A model generated the notes under the pieces. The model was given only the letters and a program-made list of their open reading frames with translations. It was not told the origin of the DNA and searched no databases. Of a stretch of 64,000 nucleotides of DNA, positions 7,994 through 16,503 are shown piece after piece (within the stretch, counting starts at the first letter, position 1; the number at the start of each line of letters is the position of its first letter). The DNA comes from Lysobacter soli (lineage in GTDB: Bacteria > Pseudomonadota > Gammaproteobacteria > Xanthomonadales > Xanthomonadaceae): assembly GCF_003382285.1 (NCBI RefSeq), contig NZ_QTJR01000003.1, positions 282,251 to 346,250 of the forward strand, in the 5' to 3' direction. The position numbers and the translations under genes were made by a program.

Positions 7994-9094
7994 TCACCCC
8001 AACGTCACCGCCCTGCCCGTGCGCGCCGACTCGTAGATCGCCTGCATGATCCGCACGTCGCGCAGGCCTTCCTCACCCGGCACCTTGGTCGGCCGGTTCT
8101 CGAGGACGCATCGCGCGAAGTCGTCCATTTCCGCGGCGAACAGGTCGATCTCGGGAAAGCGGATCTCCTTCCCGTCGCTGCGGCGGCCGTGGTTGCCGTC
8201 GTAGAAGAAGGCCGGGTCGAGTTCGAACCAGCCGCGTTCGGCGTTCACGCGCAGGTTCTGGATGCCGCCGTCCTTGTAGCTGGTGCTGCAGTACGCGACG
8301 ACGCCGCTGGGGAATTTCGTCGTCCACACCATCGTTTCGTCGACCTGCGCGAACTTCACCGGGTCGGTCTTGGTCTCGATGGCCGACACCAGGATCGGTT
8401 CCTCGCCGGTGAGATACCGCGTGGCCTGCAACGCGTAGATGCCCACGTCCATCAGCGCGCCGCCGCCGGCGAGGTCGCGCTTGAGGCGCCACTGCGTCGG
8501 CTCGCCCACATCGATCGCGAACCCCGCCTGCACGATGCTCGGCTTGCCGAACACTTCCTCGCGCACCAGCCGGATGCATTCCAGATGATGCGGGTCGTAC
8601 TGGCAGCGATACGCGGTGCCGAGCAGGCGGCCCGCCTTGCGGCAGGCGTCGATCATCGACTGGCAGCGTTCGACCGAGATCTCCAGCGGCTTCTCGCAGA
8701 ACACGTGCTTGCCGGCCTGCGCCGCGGCGATGGTGTGCGGCGCATGCAGCGCGTTGGGCGTGACGACGTAGACGATGTCGATGTCGGGGTTGTCCGCCAT
8801 GCGATGCATCGTGTCGTACGAATACACGCTGCCATCGGGAATGCCGTACTTCGCCTTCCACGCCGCGGCCTTGGCCGGCGTCCCGGTGACGATACCCGCA
8901 AGACGGCAGTGCTGCGTCTTCATCAACGCCGGCGCGATCTGGTTCTCGCTGAGACGGCCCAGGCCGCACACCGCAACGCCGAGTTTTCGCGACTGCTTCG
9001 ATTTCTCGCGCGTCGCGCTGGTGCTGATGAACGGCGCGGCAGCCAGCGCGATGGCGGTTTCGGCGAGGAACTTGCGGCGATGCGGGTTGGGCAT
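7994..9094 (-). CDS. Gfo/Idh/MocA family oxidoreductase, Tat-exported (glucose-fructose oxidoreductase-like)
   Basis: 366 residues. Twin-arginine signal (RRKFL at 6-10, then a hydrophobic stretch), Rossmann motif GLGRLS at 44-49, and the family signature CEKP (133-136) with catalytic Lys135. The GLGxLSxxQIAPA opening and the N-terminal arm resemble periplasmic glucose-fructose oxidoreductases that carry tightly bound NADP through Tat export. The exact sugar substrate is not deducible. ATG at 9094 gives the Tat signal; an upstream extension would not. Confidence 0.85.
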   Translation of the reverse strand: MPNPHRRKFLAETAIALAAAPFISTSATREKSKQSRKLGVAVCGLGRLSENQIAPALMKTQHCRLAGIVTGTPAKAAAWKAKYGIPDGSVYSYDTMHRMADNPDIDIVYVVTPNALHAPHTIAAAQAGKHVFCEKPLEISVERCQSMIDACRKAGRLLGTAYRCQYDPHHLECIRLVREEVFGKPSIVQAGFAIDVGEPTQWRLKRDLAGGGALMDVGIYALQATRYLTGEEPILVSAIETKTDPVKFAQVDETMVWTTKFPSGVVAYCSTSYKDGGIQNLRVNAERGWFELDPAFFYDGNHGRRSDGKEIRFPEIDLFAAEMDDFARCVLENRPTKVPGEEGLRDVRIMQAIYESARTGRAVTLG

Positions 9095-9146
9095 GGTGGC
9101 GTCTCGAAAGGATCGTCCGGTCACGCGATGCTGCGGGTGATGCGGC

Positions 9147-10067
9147 TTACGGATGCGCCAGCGCGTACTCCAGCGCGGCGCACACGGCGGCGGCTTGCGC
9201 GAGGTTGCACTGCTCCGGCGTGGCGCGCGGGCTGTCCGGATACACCTCGGTCGTGGTCTTGTAGCGCGCATCCGTGACGCCCGCGCACAGGCCGAGCTTG
9301 CGCAGCGAATACTCGATTACGCCCGGCGCCACCACGGGCGAGCCGATGATGCGGCCCTGCGCGTCGGCCGGCGCGATGTGCGTGACCTTCGCCACCGCTT
9401 CGATCACGGCCTTCTGGAATTCCGGCTGCGGGTTCTCGCTGTCGTCGACCAGATAGAAGCCGTCCGGAATGCCGTCCGGCTCGAACGGCTTGCCATCGCG
9501 CGCCGCGAGCGCGGGGCGGAATTCGGTTTCATCGGTGTCGGTGGTTTCATGCAGGTCGATGTGGACCAGCACGCGATCGCGCACGGGTTCCACCAGCTTG
9601 ATCAGCGCCGCCGATTCCTGCGCCGGGCTATCCGCGCGGAAGGAACGGTTCGGATCGATCGCCTCGGCATTCCAGCGATGGATGCGCTCGTACGCCCACG
9701 GACTGATGCACGGCGCGACGAGCAGGTTCACGCGTCCGGCGAAATCGGCCGCGTGGTCGCGCACGAATTGCAGCGCGCCGTGCACGCCGCTGGTTTCGTA
9801 ACCGTGCACGCCGCCGGTGACCAGCGCGACGGGCAGCGCGTCGTTCCGGTCGCGGCTGCGGATCGCCAGCAGCGGGAAGCGCTCGTCGCCGTACTGCAGC
9901 GTGCCGTACTCGACCACGTCGAACTTCGAACGCAGCGGCTCGATGGCCGCGACCACCTCGTCCGCATAACTGCGACGGCGTACCTGCCCCGCGAGCCACT
10001 GCGCCTTCTCCGCGGCGCCCCAAGGCGTTCCGGGCGTGCCGATGGGATACGGGGCGGTGTGGTTCAT
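9147..10067 (-). CDS. M14 family zinc metallocarboxypeptidase
   Basis: 306 residues, no signal peptide. Zinc ligands fit the M14 pattern HxxE...H: His88 and Glu91 in VHGYETSG, and His173 in HIDLHETTD. DPNRSF (138-143) matches the substrate-binding Asn-Arg pair of the family. Likely removes C-terminal residues from peptides or muropeptides, or acts as an aspartoacylase-type deacylase; substrate unknown. It lies 52 bases upstream of the oxidoreductase gene on the same strand, so the two may be co-transcribed. Confidence 0.82.
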   Translation of the reverse strand: MNHTAPYPIGTPGTPWGAAEKAQWLAGQVRRRSYADEVVAAIEPLRSKFDVVEYGTLQYGDERFPLLAIRSRDRNDALPVALVTGGVHGYETSGVHGALQFVRDHAADFAGRVNLLVAPCISPWAYERIHRWNAEAIDPNRSFRADSPAQESAALIKLVEPVRDRVLVHIDLHETTDTDETEFRPALAARDGKPFEPDGIPDGFYLVDDSENPQPEFQKAVIEAVAKVTHIAPADAQGRIIGSPVVAPGVIEYSLRKLGLCAGVTDARYKTTTEVYPDSPRATPEQCNLAQAAAVCAALEYALAHP

Positions 10068-10143
10068 GGCGGGCTCTTGCGGGGTTCGGATGAAGGCGGA
10101 CTCTAGCATCCGGTGCGTCATCGGCGCCGAACGCGCACACGCG

Positions 10144-10166
10144 AAAGGCCCGCGTGGCGGGCCTTT
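10144..10166. terminator. Intrinsic terminator-like hairpin
   Basis: Perfect ten-base stem AAAGGCCCGC / GCGGGCCTTT with a GTG loop, just downstream of the 86-residue exported protein gene (minus strand) and upstream of the M14 gene. The A- and T-tracts flanking the stem allow function in either direction. Confidence 0.8.
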
Positions 10167-10188
10167 CAGTGCCGGCGCAGCCCACGCG

Positions 10189-10449
10189 TCAGGGCGCGTC
10201 CGCTACTTCGCACGACCACACGGAACTGGCGATCCACTGGTTCGCCCGTGTCACGTGGTTGTAGACCTCGGCAATCGGCTCGCCGCCCTGCGCCGTGCAT
10301 TTGCCGATCGCATCGGCGCGGGCGTCCTCCAGCGCGATGCCCGGATCGTAACTGACGCCCGAACCGCTCACGTGCGTGATCGCGGCCGTCGCCGCGCCGG
10401 ATGCGAACAGTGCGACCGCCATCGCGGCGGCGCTCCATGTCTTCCTCAT
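10189..10449 (-). CDS. Small exported protein, unknown function
   Basis: 86 residues with a clear signal peptide (MRKTWSAAAMAVALFASGAA, cleavage near TAA-I). The mature part of about 63 residues has two Cys (KCTAQ and SCEV) suitable for one disulfide. ATG at 10449 is supported by a GGAG-type Shine-Dalgarno in the upstream AGGAGATTGATC. No domain recognised. A single-gene unit ending at the hairpin at 10144. Confidence 0.7.
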   Translation of the reverse strand: MRKTWSAAAMAVALFASGAATAAITHVSGSGVSYDPGIALEDARADAIGKCTAQGGEPIAEVYNHVTRANQWIASSVWSCEVADAP

Positions 10450-10589
10450 GATCAATCTCCTGCGTTCGTGGTGAACGCAGGCATTCGATGCGTCGCGCGG
10501 CAACGCAGCGGTGAAGATGCGGTAAGCGGCGTGTAAATCAGGCGGGTGGATGTCGCGCGACGTGACGCACGTCGCACCGGGTGGGCGAG

Positions 10590-11147
10590 TCAGCCACGCC
10601 AGTTCGCATGCGTCCGCCAGAACTCCACGCTGCGCAGGTAGGCATCGCGATCCAGCGGGACGCCGGAACCGCCCTCTTCCACGCCCAGCGCGTTGCGCAT
10701 GATCGTGATCGGTGCCATCGGCGTCTCAACCGGCTCGGCGGTGTACATGCAGCCGACCACGCCCCAGTCGGCGTCGATCTCGGTGCCTTCCTTCGCCAGT
10801 TGCTCGCGGCTGTAGAGGATCACGATGAGGAAGTTCGCCAGCGGCGGCTCCAGCCCCTCGAACCAGCGCACCAGCACCGGCAGTTCGTCGCGCGTGCGCG
10901 CGTCGTAGTCGGAGCGCAGCAGGTGGCGGTTGTCGTCGGTGATCGGCACCGCCAGGCACTTCGTCGACGTCCAGTTGCGGTGCACGTGCAGCTTGCAGAA
11001 CGGCGCGTATCCCTCGAGTACAGCCAGCGGCGGCACCTCGTTCAGATGCCGCTCGAACTGCTCCGGCGTGCAGTCCTGGATCGTGTTTCGCCGCGGCTCG
11101 CGCGGGAACAGGCGGGGGCGGGCGAAGTCGGTGAGGGTGATGGTCAT
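10590..11147 (-). CDS. DUF3228 family protein
   Basis: 185 residues, cytoplasmic, beginning MTITLTDFARPRLFPR. The conserved FCKLHVHRNWTSTKCLAVP and NRHLLRSDY(D)AR segments match the DUF3228 family found across proteobacteria and algae; biochemical role unknown. Start is supported by the family N-terminus. A gap of about 140 bases separates it from the small exported protein. Confidence 0.85.
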   Translation of the reverse strand: MTITLTDFARPRLFPREPRRNTIQDCTPEQFERHLNEVPPLAVLEGYAPFCKLHVHRNWTSTKCLAVPITDDNRHLLRSDYDARTRDELPVLVRWFEGLEPPLANFLIVILYSREQLAKEGTEIDADWGVVGCMYTAEPVETPMAPITIMRNALGVEEGGSGVPLDRDAYLRSVEFWRTHANWRG

Positions 11148-11282
11148 GACAGAGCTGGCTTGTGCTGAAGCCGCATTATTTGCGATGCGGCGTACTCGTG
11201 CGCATCAACGGGTGGCGTGATCCGGATATCGGCCGTGCGATCGTGCTGCGACGCTGGCGGCCGCCCCCGTCAAAACGCCCTC

Positions 11283-11594
11283 ATGAACAGACTGCGCAGC
11301 GCCTGGCTGTCGATCTTCCTGCTTCAGAGCCCTGCTACCCGCGCCGACTGCAACCTGGCGTTCGCACCGCCGGAGGTCCAGCGCGTTGCAATCGAGCACT
11401 ACTACCGATCACCGAAGCGCGATGCACCGGCGCCCAGAGGTCTAGCGACGCCCCCGCCGATCAAAGCTTCATCCCCAGCCAGATCACCGACTCCGTCGCC
11501 ATCGACACCACCGGCCGCAACACGCGGTACAGAAGCCCCCCTTCATCCACATGCAGCGCCGCCTGATCGTGATGCGCACGCTCTTCCTCGGTGA
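11283..11594 (+). CDS. Possible small secreted protein or gene remnant (weak)
   Basis: An open frame of 103 codons whose first 22 residues look like a signal peptide (MNRLRSAWLSIFLLQSPATR) followed by DCNLAF. The last third overlaps the coding 3' end of the Coq7-like gene on the other strand and is Pro/Ala-rich shadow sequence, so only the first about 55 residues could be real. Either a truncated gene remnant or chance. The 11148-11460 gap holds nothing else recognisable. Confidence 0.2.
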   Translation: MNRLRSAWLSIFLLQSPATRADCNLAFAPPEVQRVAIEHYYRSPKRDAPAPRGLATPPPIKASSPARSPTPSPSTPPAATRGTEAPLHPHAAPPDRDAHALPR

Positions 11595-12000
11595 TCGCGC
11601 TGATCGCTTCGACGGCGGCCGGGTCTCTTCCACGCAGCATGTGCAGCTGATGTTCCAGGTGCCGGAGGACGACGCTCTCGACGGCCACCGTCGTGGCCGA
11701 GATGGCCGAACGGCCCAGCACGCCCGTCGTCAACCCGAGCACCAGACCGCCCAGTCCGCACAGCCAGTAGCTCCTGCACCGGCGGCGCCCGCGCCGCGCC
11801 AGTTCCGCGCCGAAGATCTCGCGATGGCGGCGCTCATGCGAGCGGAACTCGATCAGCTCGGGCACCAGGTCGCGCGCGACGAGTCGCGCAATCGCGATCT
11901 GTCCGCTGTAGATGGCGATGGCGCCGAACTCGCCGGCATGGTTGACCTTGAGGATGCGGCTTCCCAGGTCGGTGACGCCCAGGTCAGCGGCGATGGCCAT
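11461..12000 (-). CDS. Coq7-like diiron (demethoxyubiquinone hydroxylase family) protein
   Basis: 179 residues of the ferritin-like Coq7 family. All six carboxylate/His diiron ligands can be placed: Glu24 (NHAGE), Glu56-x2-His59 (HERRH), Glu108 (VAVES) and Glu140-x2-His143 (EERAHH). Hydroxylation of a ubiquinone precursor at the inner membrane is the family reaction. It is the last gene of a three-gene operon with an Mrr-like nuclease and a membrane protein; its ATG overlaps the preceding stop by one base (TGATG), so translation is coupled. That context is unusual for ubiquinone synthesis, so a paralogous role is possible. Confidence 0.8.
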   Translation of the reverse strand: MAIAADLGVTDLGSRILKVNHAGEFGAIAIYSGQIAIARLVARDLVPELIEFRSHERRHREIFGAELARRGRRRCRSYWLCGLGGLVLGLTTGVLGRSAISATTVAVESVVLRHLEHQLHMLRGRDPAAVEAISAITEEERAHHDQAALHVDEGGLLYRVLRPVVSMATESVIWLGMKL

Positions 12001-12614
12001 CACGCGTCCGCCATCGCCGCGCCGCGCAGCCGGCCCGCAGCGGAACCATAGATCCCGCCGACCACGAGGAAGCAGCCGAAGTACACCGCCGCCTGTAGCG
12101 CGCCCGACCCGACCGCGAGCGCACCCGTCGGTACGAATGCAAGGAAGATCGCGAACAGCAGGAGGAAGCGCTGCATCAGCGGTTCGTAATGCGTCGCCTG
12201 CCACTGCGGCCAGCGGCGCGCGAAGGCGAAGGCGTCCGCGTCGTTTGGCGGCAATCGCGATGCGACGCTCGCCTCCACGCGCGCGAGGTTCGCGAGGTAA
12301 TACTGCACCAGCGCCTGCTTGGCGAGCGTGCGCGTACCGACGATGGCGATGAAGAACAGGATCGCCACGAACCCCGTCAGCGGTGCCCACCGGCCCAGTG
12401 CGGCTTCGGGAAACTGCGCCGACACCGGCACCCACGCCGCCATGGCGCCGGTCGAGAACAGCAGTCCGAAATCCTCGAACGAGCTGCGCGAGTAGCTGTC
12501 GCACTTGTCGCCCAAGTAAGTGTACTGCTGCCACAGATCCCGCGGGACTTCGATGGGCGCTACGTTGCCGCTCGATCCCGCGTCCTGCGATGCTGCCTGC
12601 CCTGCTCCGTCCAT
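12000..12614 (-). CDS. Multi-pass membrane protein, unknown function
   Basis: 204 residues with about four transmembrane segments (roughly 48-68, 79-99, 148-168, 174-196) arranged as two pairs around a polar helical middle (100-145). Short acidic N-terminus. The layout, paired helices around a coiled or helical cytoplasmic part, is reminiscent of SLATT-type effector membrane proteins, but no sequence signature proves this. Middle gene of the operon from 13571 to 11461, 39 bases after the Mrr-like gene. Confidence 0.7.
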   Translation of the reverse strand: MDGAGQAASQDAGSSGNVAPIEVPRDLWQQYTYLGDKCDSYSRSSFEDFGLLFSTGAMAAWVPVSAQFPEAALGRWAPLTGFVAILFFIAIVGTRTLAKQALVQYYLANLARVEASVASRLPPNDADAFAFARRWPQWQATHYEPLMQRFLLLFAIFLAFVPTGALAVGSGALQAAVYFGCFLVVGGIYGSAAGRLRGAAMADA

Positions 12615-12653
12615 GCCGCCCCCTGCATCCGGTCGTGAGTGAAGTGCCGACGT

Positions 12654-13571
12654 TCAGATCTCCGGCGTCGATTCGGCGATGACCTTCATCGCTTCCTCCG
12701 CGCGATGCTGCTGTTCGCGCGTCTGCGCGGCGCTCGGCGTGTGCACCGGCCCCTGCGCGCAGCGGTCGATATAACTCCCCGACCTGGCGTCGATGATCTC
12801 GCGGCAGGAATCGATGGTGGCCGCAACCGGCGGCGCAACCGCAGGCGCTGCGGGTTGCGTGGTAGAAGCCGCCGGCGTCGCAGGCGCGACCGTCCGCATG
12901 ATCGAATCGACGAACACGCGATACATCAGCAGCATGAAGGCCATGAACACCACGGCGGCGAGCAGCTTGAGCGCGAGCACCGTCGCGAGGCTGCGCGTTG
13001 TCGAACGCCGCTCCCGCCGTCCACTGCCGTAGCGAATGCGATCCTCCGTCGCCGACAGCAACCGCTCGCCGATGCGACGAGCGACGGCCGCCGGAATCCC
13101 ATCGCGCGCGCCCATGCGTACCGAATCGAACGCCGGGGCCGGTTCGCGGATCGGCCCGAGCATCATCCGCAGTTCGTCGCCGTCGATCAGCTGCACGTGG
13201 CCCAGCTTCTGCGCGGCCTCGATCGCGGCTTTGGTGAACTCGCCGCTGGTCGCGAGGATCGCACCCGTCGCACCGTGGTTGACCATCAGGCCGAGCAGCT
13301 GGTGCACGTCGTTGTGCGGCACCTTCATCGCGTTCCAGTGCTTGCACTGCACGATGACGAACTGCTCGCCGCGGCGCAGCTTGAGGTCGATGCCGCCGTC
13401 GGCCTTCGCGCCGGTCGCGCCCGTGCCCACGTGCTCGACGTCATAGCCCTCGCTGCGGTAGTACGCCGCCAGCAGGAGTTCGAGTTGATCCCAGCCGACG
13501 CGCGAGAGGGCGTCACTTCGGCGACTTGACACCGGCTTGAGTCCGTTCACTCCGCCCCCCGCGGATTCCAT
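12654..13571 (-). CDS. Membrane-tethered Mrr-like (PD-(D/E)xK) restriction endonuclease-family protein
   Basis: 305 residues. N-terminal Mrr-cat domain (about 20-140) with GGID (Asp62) and QCK (Gln75-Cys76-Lys77), the canonical D...QxK nuclease core, followed by DVHQLLG and TSGEFTKAA motifs typical of the family. A basic linker leads to a transmembrane helix (about 222-245) and a Pro/Ala-rich C-terminal part that is probably periplasmic. Likely cleaves or binds DNA at the membrane. First gene of a three-gene minus-strand operon. ATG at 13571 was chosen because the domain starts soon after and upstream codons look non-coding. Confidence 0.8.
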   Translation of the reverse strand: MESAGGGVNGLKPVSSRRSDALSRVGWDQLELLLAAYYRSEGYDVEHVGTGATGAKADGGIDLKLRRGEQFVIVQCKHWNAMKVPHNDVHQLLGLMVNHGATGAILATSGEFTKAAIEAAQKLGHVQLIDGDELRMMLGPIREPAPAFDSVRMGARDGIPAAVARRIGERLLSATEDRIRYGSGRRERRSTTRSLATVLALKLLAAVVFMAFMLLMYRVFVDSIMRTVAPATPAASTTQPAAPAVAPPVAATIDSCREIIDARSGSYIDRCAQGPVHTPSAAQTREQQHRAEEAMKVIAESTPEI

Positions 13572-13677
13572 GGCAGGTGGATGGTAGCGCCAGACAACCG
13601 GACGTGTTTCGACGCCGCATTCGGGTGCGTGGTGGCAACGTGTGCCAAAGTACCGCCCCCCCGCCGAGCCCCCGCCC

Positions 13678-14400
13678 ATGACCGATCCCGTCCGACTCTC
13701 CAAACGCGTGGCCGAACTGGTCGGGTGTTCGCGCGCCGATGCCGAGCGCTATATCGAGAACGGCTGGGTCCGCGTGGACGGCGAGGTTGTCGAGGCGCCG
13801 CAGCACCCGGTGACGGACGAGCGCGTCGAACTCGACCCCGACGCCGTGCTGGAAGCGCCGGAACCGGCCACCGTGCTGCTGCACAAGCCGGCCGGTTTCG
13901 ATGCATTCGACGGTGGCGACCCCGCCGCCGCGCTGGTGACGCCCGGCACGCGCTGGGAAGGCGACGCCAGCGGCGTGCGCCTGCTGAAGCGCCACTTCGT
14001 CCGGCTGACGCCGCTGGTGCCGCTGGAGGCCGAGGCCAGCGGGCTCATCGTGCTGACGCAGGACGGCCGCGTGTGGCGCCGGCTCACCGAGGACGCGGCG
14101 CAGATCGAGCAGGAATACGTCGTCGAAGTGGCCGGCGATATCGCCCCGTACGGCCTGCGCCGCCTCAACCACGGCCTGCGTTACCAGGGGCGCGAACTGG
14201 CGCCGTGCAAGGTCAGCTGGCAGAACGAGATCCGCCTGCGCTTCGCCCTCAAGGACGTTCGGCCCGGGCAGATCCAGGACATGTGCGCACAGGTCGGGCT
14301 GAAGGTCGTGGCGATGCGGCGCCTGCGCATCGGCAAGGTGTCGCTGGCGAAGATGCCGCCGGGCGAATGGCGCTACCTGCCGGTCGGCGACCGCTTCTGA
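13678..14400 (+). CDS. RsuA/RluF-family pseudouridine synthase-like protein lacking the catalytic Asp
   Basis: 240 residues. N-terminal S4 RNA-binding domain (about 5-55; LSKRVAELVGCSRADAERYI) followed by the pseudouridine synthase fold (LHKPAGF at 68-74; ASGLIVLTQDG at 120-130; IRQ-like PGQIQDMC region). In this family the catalytic Asp sits in GRLDxxxxGL; here the aligned segment is VPLEAEASGL, with Glu117 in the Asp position and the preceding Arg replaced by Pro. It may be inactive or have drifted to an RNA-binding role. ATG at 13678 gives the canonical S4 start. Confidence 0.82.
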   Translation: MTDPVRLSKRVAELVGCSRADAERYIENGWVRVDGEVVEAPQHPVTDERVELDPDAVLEAPEPATVLLHKPAGFDAFDGGDPAAALVTPGTRWEGDASGVRLLKRHFVRLTPLVPLEAEASGLIVLTQDGRVWRRLTEDAAQIEQEYVVEVAGDIAPYGLRRLNHGLRYQGRELAPCKVSWQNEIRLRFALKDVRPGQIQDMCAQVGLKVVAMRRLRIGKVSLAKMPPGEWRYLPVGDRF

Positions 14401-14412
14401 CGCAATGCCGCC

Positions 14413-14883
14413 TCAGGCGCCGCGCACGCGCAGCGTCAGGCCCTTCAGGAAGTTGCGCAGCAGCTGGTCGCCGCACGGACGGTAATTCGGATGGCCCGGC
14501 TGGCGGAACAGCGCCGTCAGTTCCGGCTTCGACACCGGCCAGCCGGCCGATTCGAACACCGCATGCATGTCGACGTCCTTCAGCTCGAAGGCGACCCGCA
14601 GCTTCTTCAGCACGACGTTGTTGGTGACGCGCGTTTCCGGCGGGCGCGGCGGGCGGCTTTCGTCGCGGCCGCGGCAGTAGATCACCAGCCCGTCGAGGAA
14701 CCGAGCCAGCACCGCGTCGCTGCAATCGGCGTACTCGGGGTCGTCCTCGCGGCGCAGGAACGCCTGCACGTCGGCCTTGTCGAGCGCGAATGCCGGATCG
14801 ACCAGGTGGACGATCTCCACGACGCGCTGGTCGCTGAGATCGAGCATGTACCGGATGCTGCGCAGAACGTCGTTGGTGATCAT
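14413..14883 (-). CDS. DUF1456 (YehS-like) protein
   Basis: 156 residues consisting of two related halves: MITNDVLRSIRYMLDLSD (1-18) and TNNVVLKKLRVAFELKD (about 87-103) start the repeats, each ending in a short helix with FL(D/K)GL. This tandem architecture and the N-terminus are typical of DUF1456/YehS cytoplasmic proteins of unknown function. Convergent with the pseudouridine synthase-like gene, 12 bases between stops. Confidence 0.88.
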   Translation of the reverse strand: MITNDVLRSIRYMLDLSDQRVVEIVHLVDPAFALDKADVQAFLRREDDPEYADCSDAVLARFLDGLVIYCRGRDESRPPRPPETRVTNNVVLKKLRVAFELKDVDMHAVFESAGWPVSKPELTALFRQPGHPNYRPCGDQLLRNFLKGLTLRVRGA

Positions 14884-15033
14884 GGGGCGTCGAGCGGTAT
14901 TGCGTGGGGCCGCCTAGTTTAGGCCACCCCACCGTGACGGGCGTCCGGCTACGCCGCGCGCCCTGCCGCAGGCGCATACTTCGCTCGCCGACGGCCGCCG
15001 CCGTCCACCGCCACCGCATCCAGGAGACGCCGC

Positions 15034-15147
15034 ATGAAAGGCATGGACCAGAAGAAGGAACAGAAGAAGAAGCCGGCGAAAACGATGAAGGAAAAGAAGG
15101 CCGAGAAGCGCGACAAGAAGGCCGCCAAGGGTTTCGCGCCGGTCTGA
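15034..15147 (+). CDS. 37-residue Lys-rich small protein
   Basis: A short gene with a good CAGGAGA ribosome site 7 bases before ATG and an intrinsic terminator 22 bases after its TGA. The product is almost entirely Lys/Glu/Ala (MKGMDQKKEQKKKPAKTMKE at the start) and ends GFAPV. Such tiny basic proteins could bind nucleic acid or ribosomes; no function known. The ribosome site, terminator and clean frame support a real gene despite its size. Confidence 0.65.
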   Translation: MKGMDQKKEQKKKPAKTMKEKKAEKRDKKAAKGFAPV

Positions 15148-15168
15148 CGTGGCAGCTGTGACCCAATG

Positions 15169-15195
15169 AAAAGGCCCGGGAATCCGGGCCTTTTT
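15169..15195 (+). terminator. Intrinsic terminator
   Basis: Eleven-base stem AAAAGGCCCGG / CCGGGCCTTTT with a four-base loop and T-run, 22 bases after the Lys-rich small protein gene; the stem is symmetrical and can also serve the minus-strand epimerase-like gene. Confidence 0.88.
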
Positions 15196-15226
15196 CATGC
15201 CGCTTTGTCGAACCTACGCGTCCCGT

Positions 15227-16375
15227 TTACGCACCCTGCTGCGCATGCCACGCCTTGAGCAGCTCCGCTTCCTTCTCGCGCGAGATCCCGGCATTCAGCT
15301 TCGCCTGACGTTCGGCCGGCAGGCTGCGGAACCAGGCCATCAGGTCGGTCACGGTGGTTTCCAGCGGGCGATAGGTGAGCCCGGCCTTGATCGCACGCGC
15401 GTTGCTCACCGCGCCATAGCCCGCGTAATCGCCGCTCTTGCGCGACACCCAGATCGGCAGTTCGCCGACCTTCTGCGCTTCCAGGAATTCCGGCGTGACG
15501 TGCGTGTACGTCGGCTTGCCGCCGGTGGCGTTCTGGCAGGCGCGCAGCATCTCGTCCATGGTCATCGGCGTTTTCGGGCCGACGGCGTTGAAGGTGCCGA
15601 TCGTGCCCGCCTCCGCCAGACGGATCATCCATTCGCCCAGGTCGCGGCCGTCGATGATCTGCACCGGGTCGGCGCCATCGCCGGGCACCAGCATTTCGCC
15701 GCCCTGTGCGACGCGATGCGGCCAGTAGGTGAAGCGGTCGGTTTCGTCGCGTGGGCCGACGATGTAGCCCGGCCGCACGATCGTCACGCGCTTGCCGAAT
15801 TGCTTGTGCGCCTCGGCCTCGCTCAGCGCCTTCAGCGGGCCGTAGAGGTTTTCGATATCGGCGCGCAGCGATTCCTGTGTTTCGGCCATCGCGTCCTTGC
15901 CCTTGTAGATGGCCACCGGCGCGTTCTCGTCGATGCCCGGCTTGCTGCCATCGGCATACACCGAGATGGTCGAGATGAAGAGGTAATGCCCCACGTTGCC
16001 GGCCAGCACCTTGCCCGCGTCGCGCACCCAGAACGGCAGGCTCGTGGGGTTGTCGATGCACACGTCCCACTTGCGGCCCTGCAGCGATTTCAGATCGCCC
16101 GTGTTGCGATCGCCGAACAGCTGCTCCACCTCGCCCGGCCACTCCGGCGACGGCTTCTTGCCGCGATTGAACAGCGTGACCTTGTGCCCACGCGCCAGTG
16201 CGTAGTTCACCTGGAACGGCCCGGTGAACCCGGTGCCGCCGAGGATGAGGATGTCCAGCGGCTTTTTCGCGCGGCCGACAGGTTTGGCCTTCTCTTCGGC
16301 GAACGCGAACGACGGCAGCGTTGCGGCAGCGGCGGCAAGCGCGCTGAACTTGAGCAGGTCACGGCGGGTGGTCAT
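15227..16375 (-). CDS. Tat-exported NAD(P)-dependent epimerase/dehydratase-like protein
   Basis: 382 residues. Twin-arginine signal TTRRDLLKF with a hydrophobic Ala-rich stretch to about residue 26, then an extended-SDR Rossmann domain with GGTGFTG (about 46-52), FISTISVY and a YGPLK (YxxxK-type) active-site motif. Family members oxidise or isomerise nucleotide sugars or related substrates; a Tat signal on such an enzyme implies cofactor-loaded export to the periplasm. ATG at 16375 chosen for the Tat signal; 23 upstream in-frame codons do not look coding. Confidence 0.82.
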   Translation of the reverse strand: MTTRRDLLKFSALAAAAATLPSFAFAEEKAKPVGRAKKPLDILILGGTGFTGPFQVNYALARGHKVTLFNRGKKPSPEWPGEVEQLFGDRNTGDLKSLQGRKWDVCIDNPTSLPFWVRDAGKVLAGNVGHYLFISTISVYADGSKPGIDENAPVAIYKGKDAMAETQESLRADIENLYGPLKALSEAEAHKQFGKRVTIVRPGYIVGPRDETDRFTYWPHRVAQGGEMLVPGDGADPVQIIDGRDLGEWMIRLAEAGTIGTFNAVGPKTPMTMDEMLRACQNATGGKPTYTHVTPEFLEAQKVGELPIWVSRKSGDYAGYGAVSNARAIKAGLTYRPLETTVTDLMAWFRSLPAERQAKLNAGISREKEAELLKAWHAQQGA

Positions 16376-16503
16376 CGGGACGTCTCCATGCAGGCGGGCG
16401 GACCGTCCAACGCCCTGCCCTCGCCTGGCGTCTTCCTGATCCAAACGGGGCCACTCTAGAGGCGCGCGCCGGGTGGGCGGGAATGTCGATAGTCACGGGG
16501 GAC

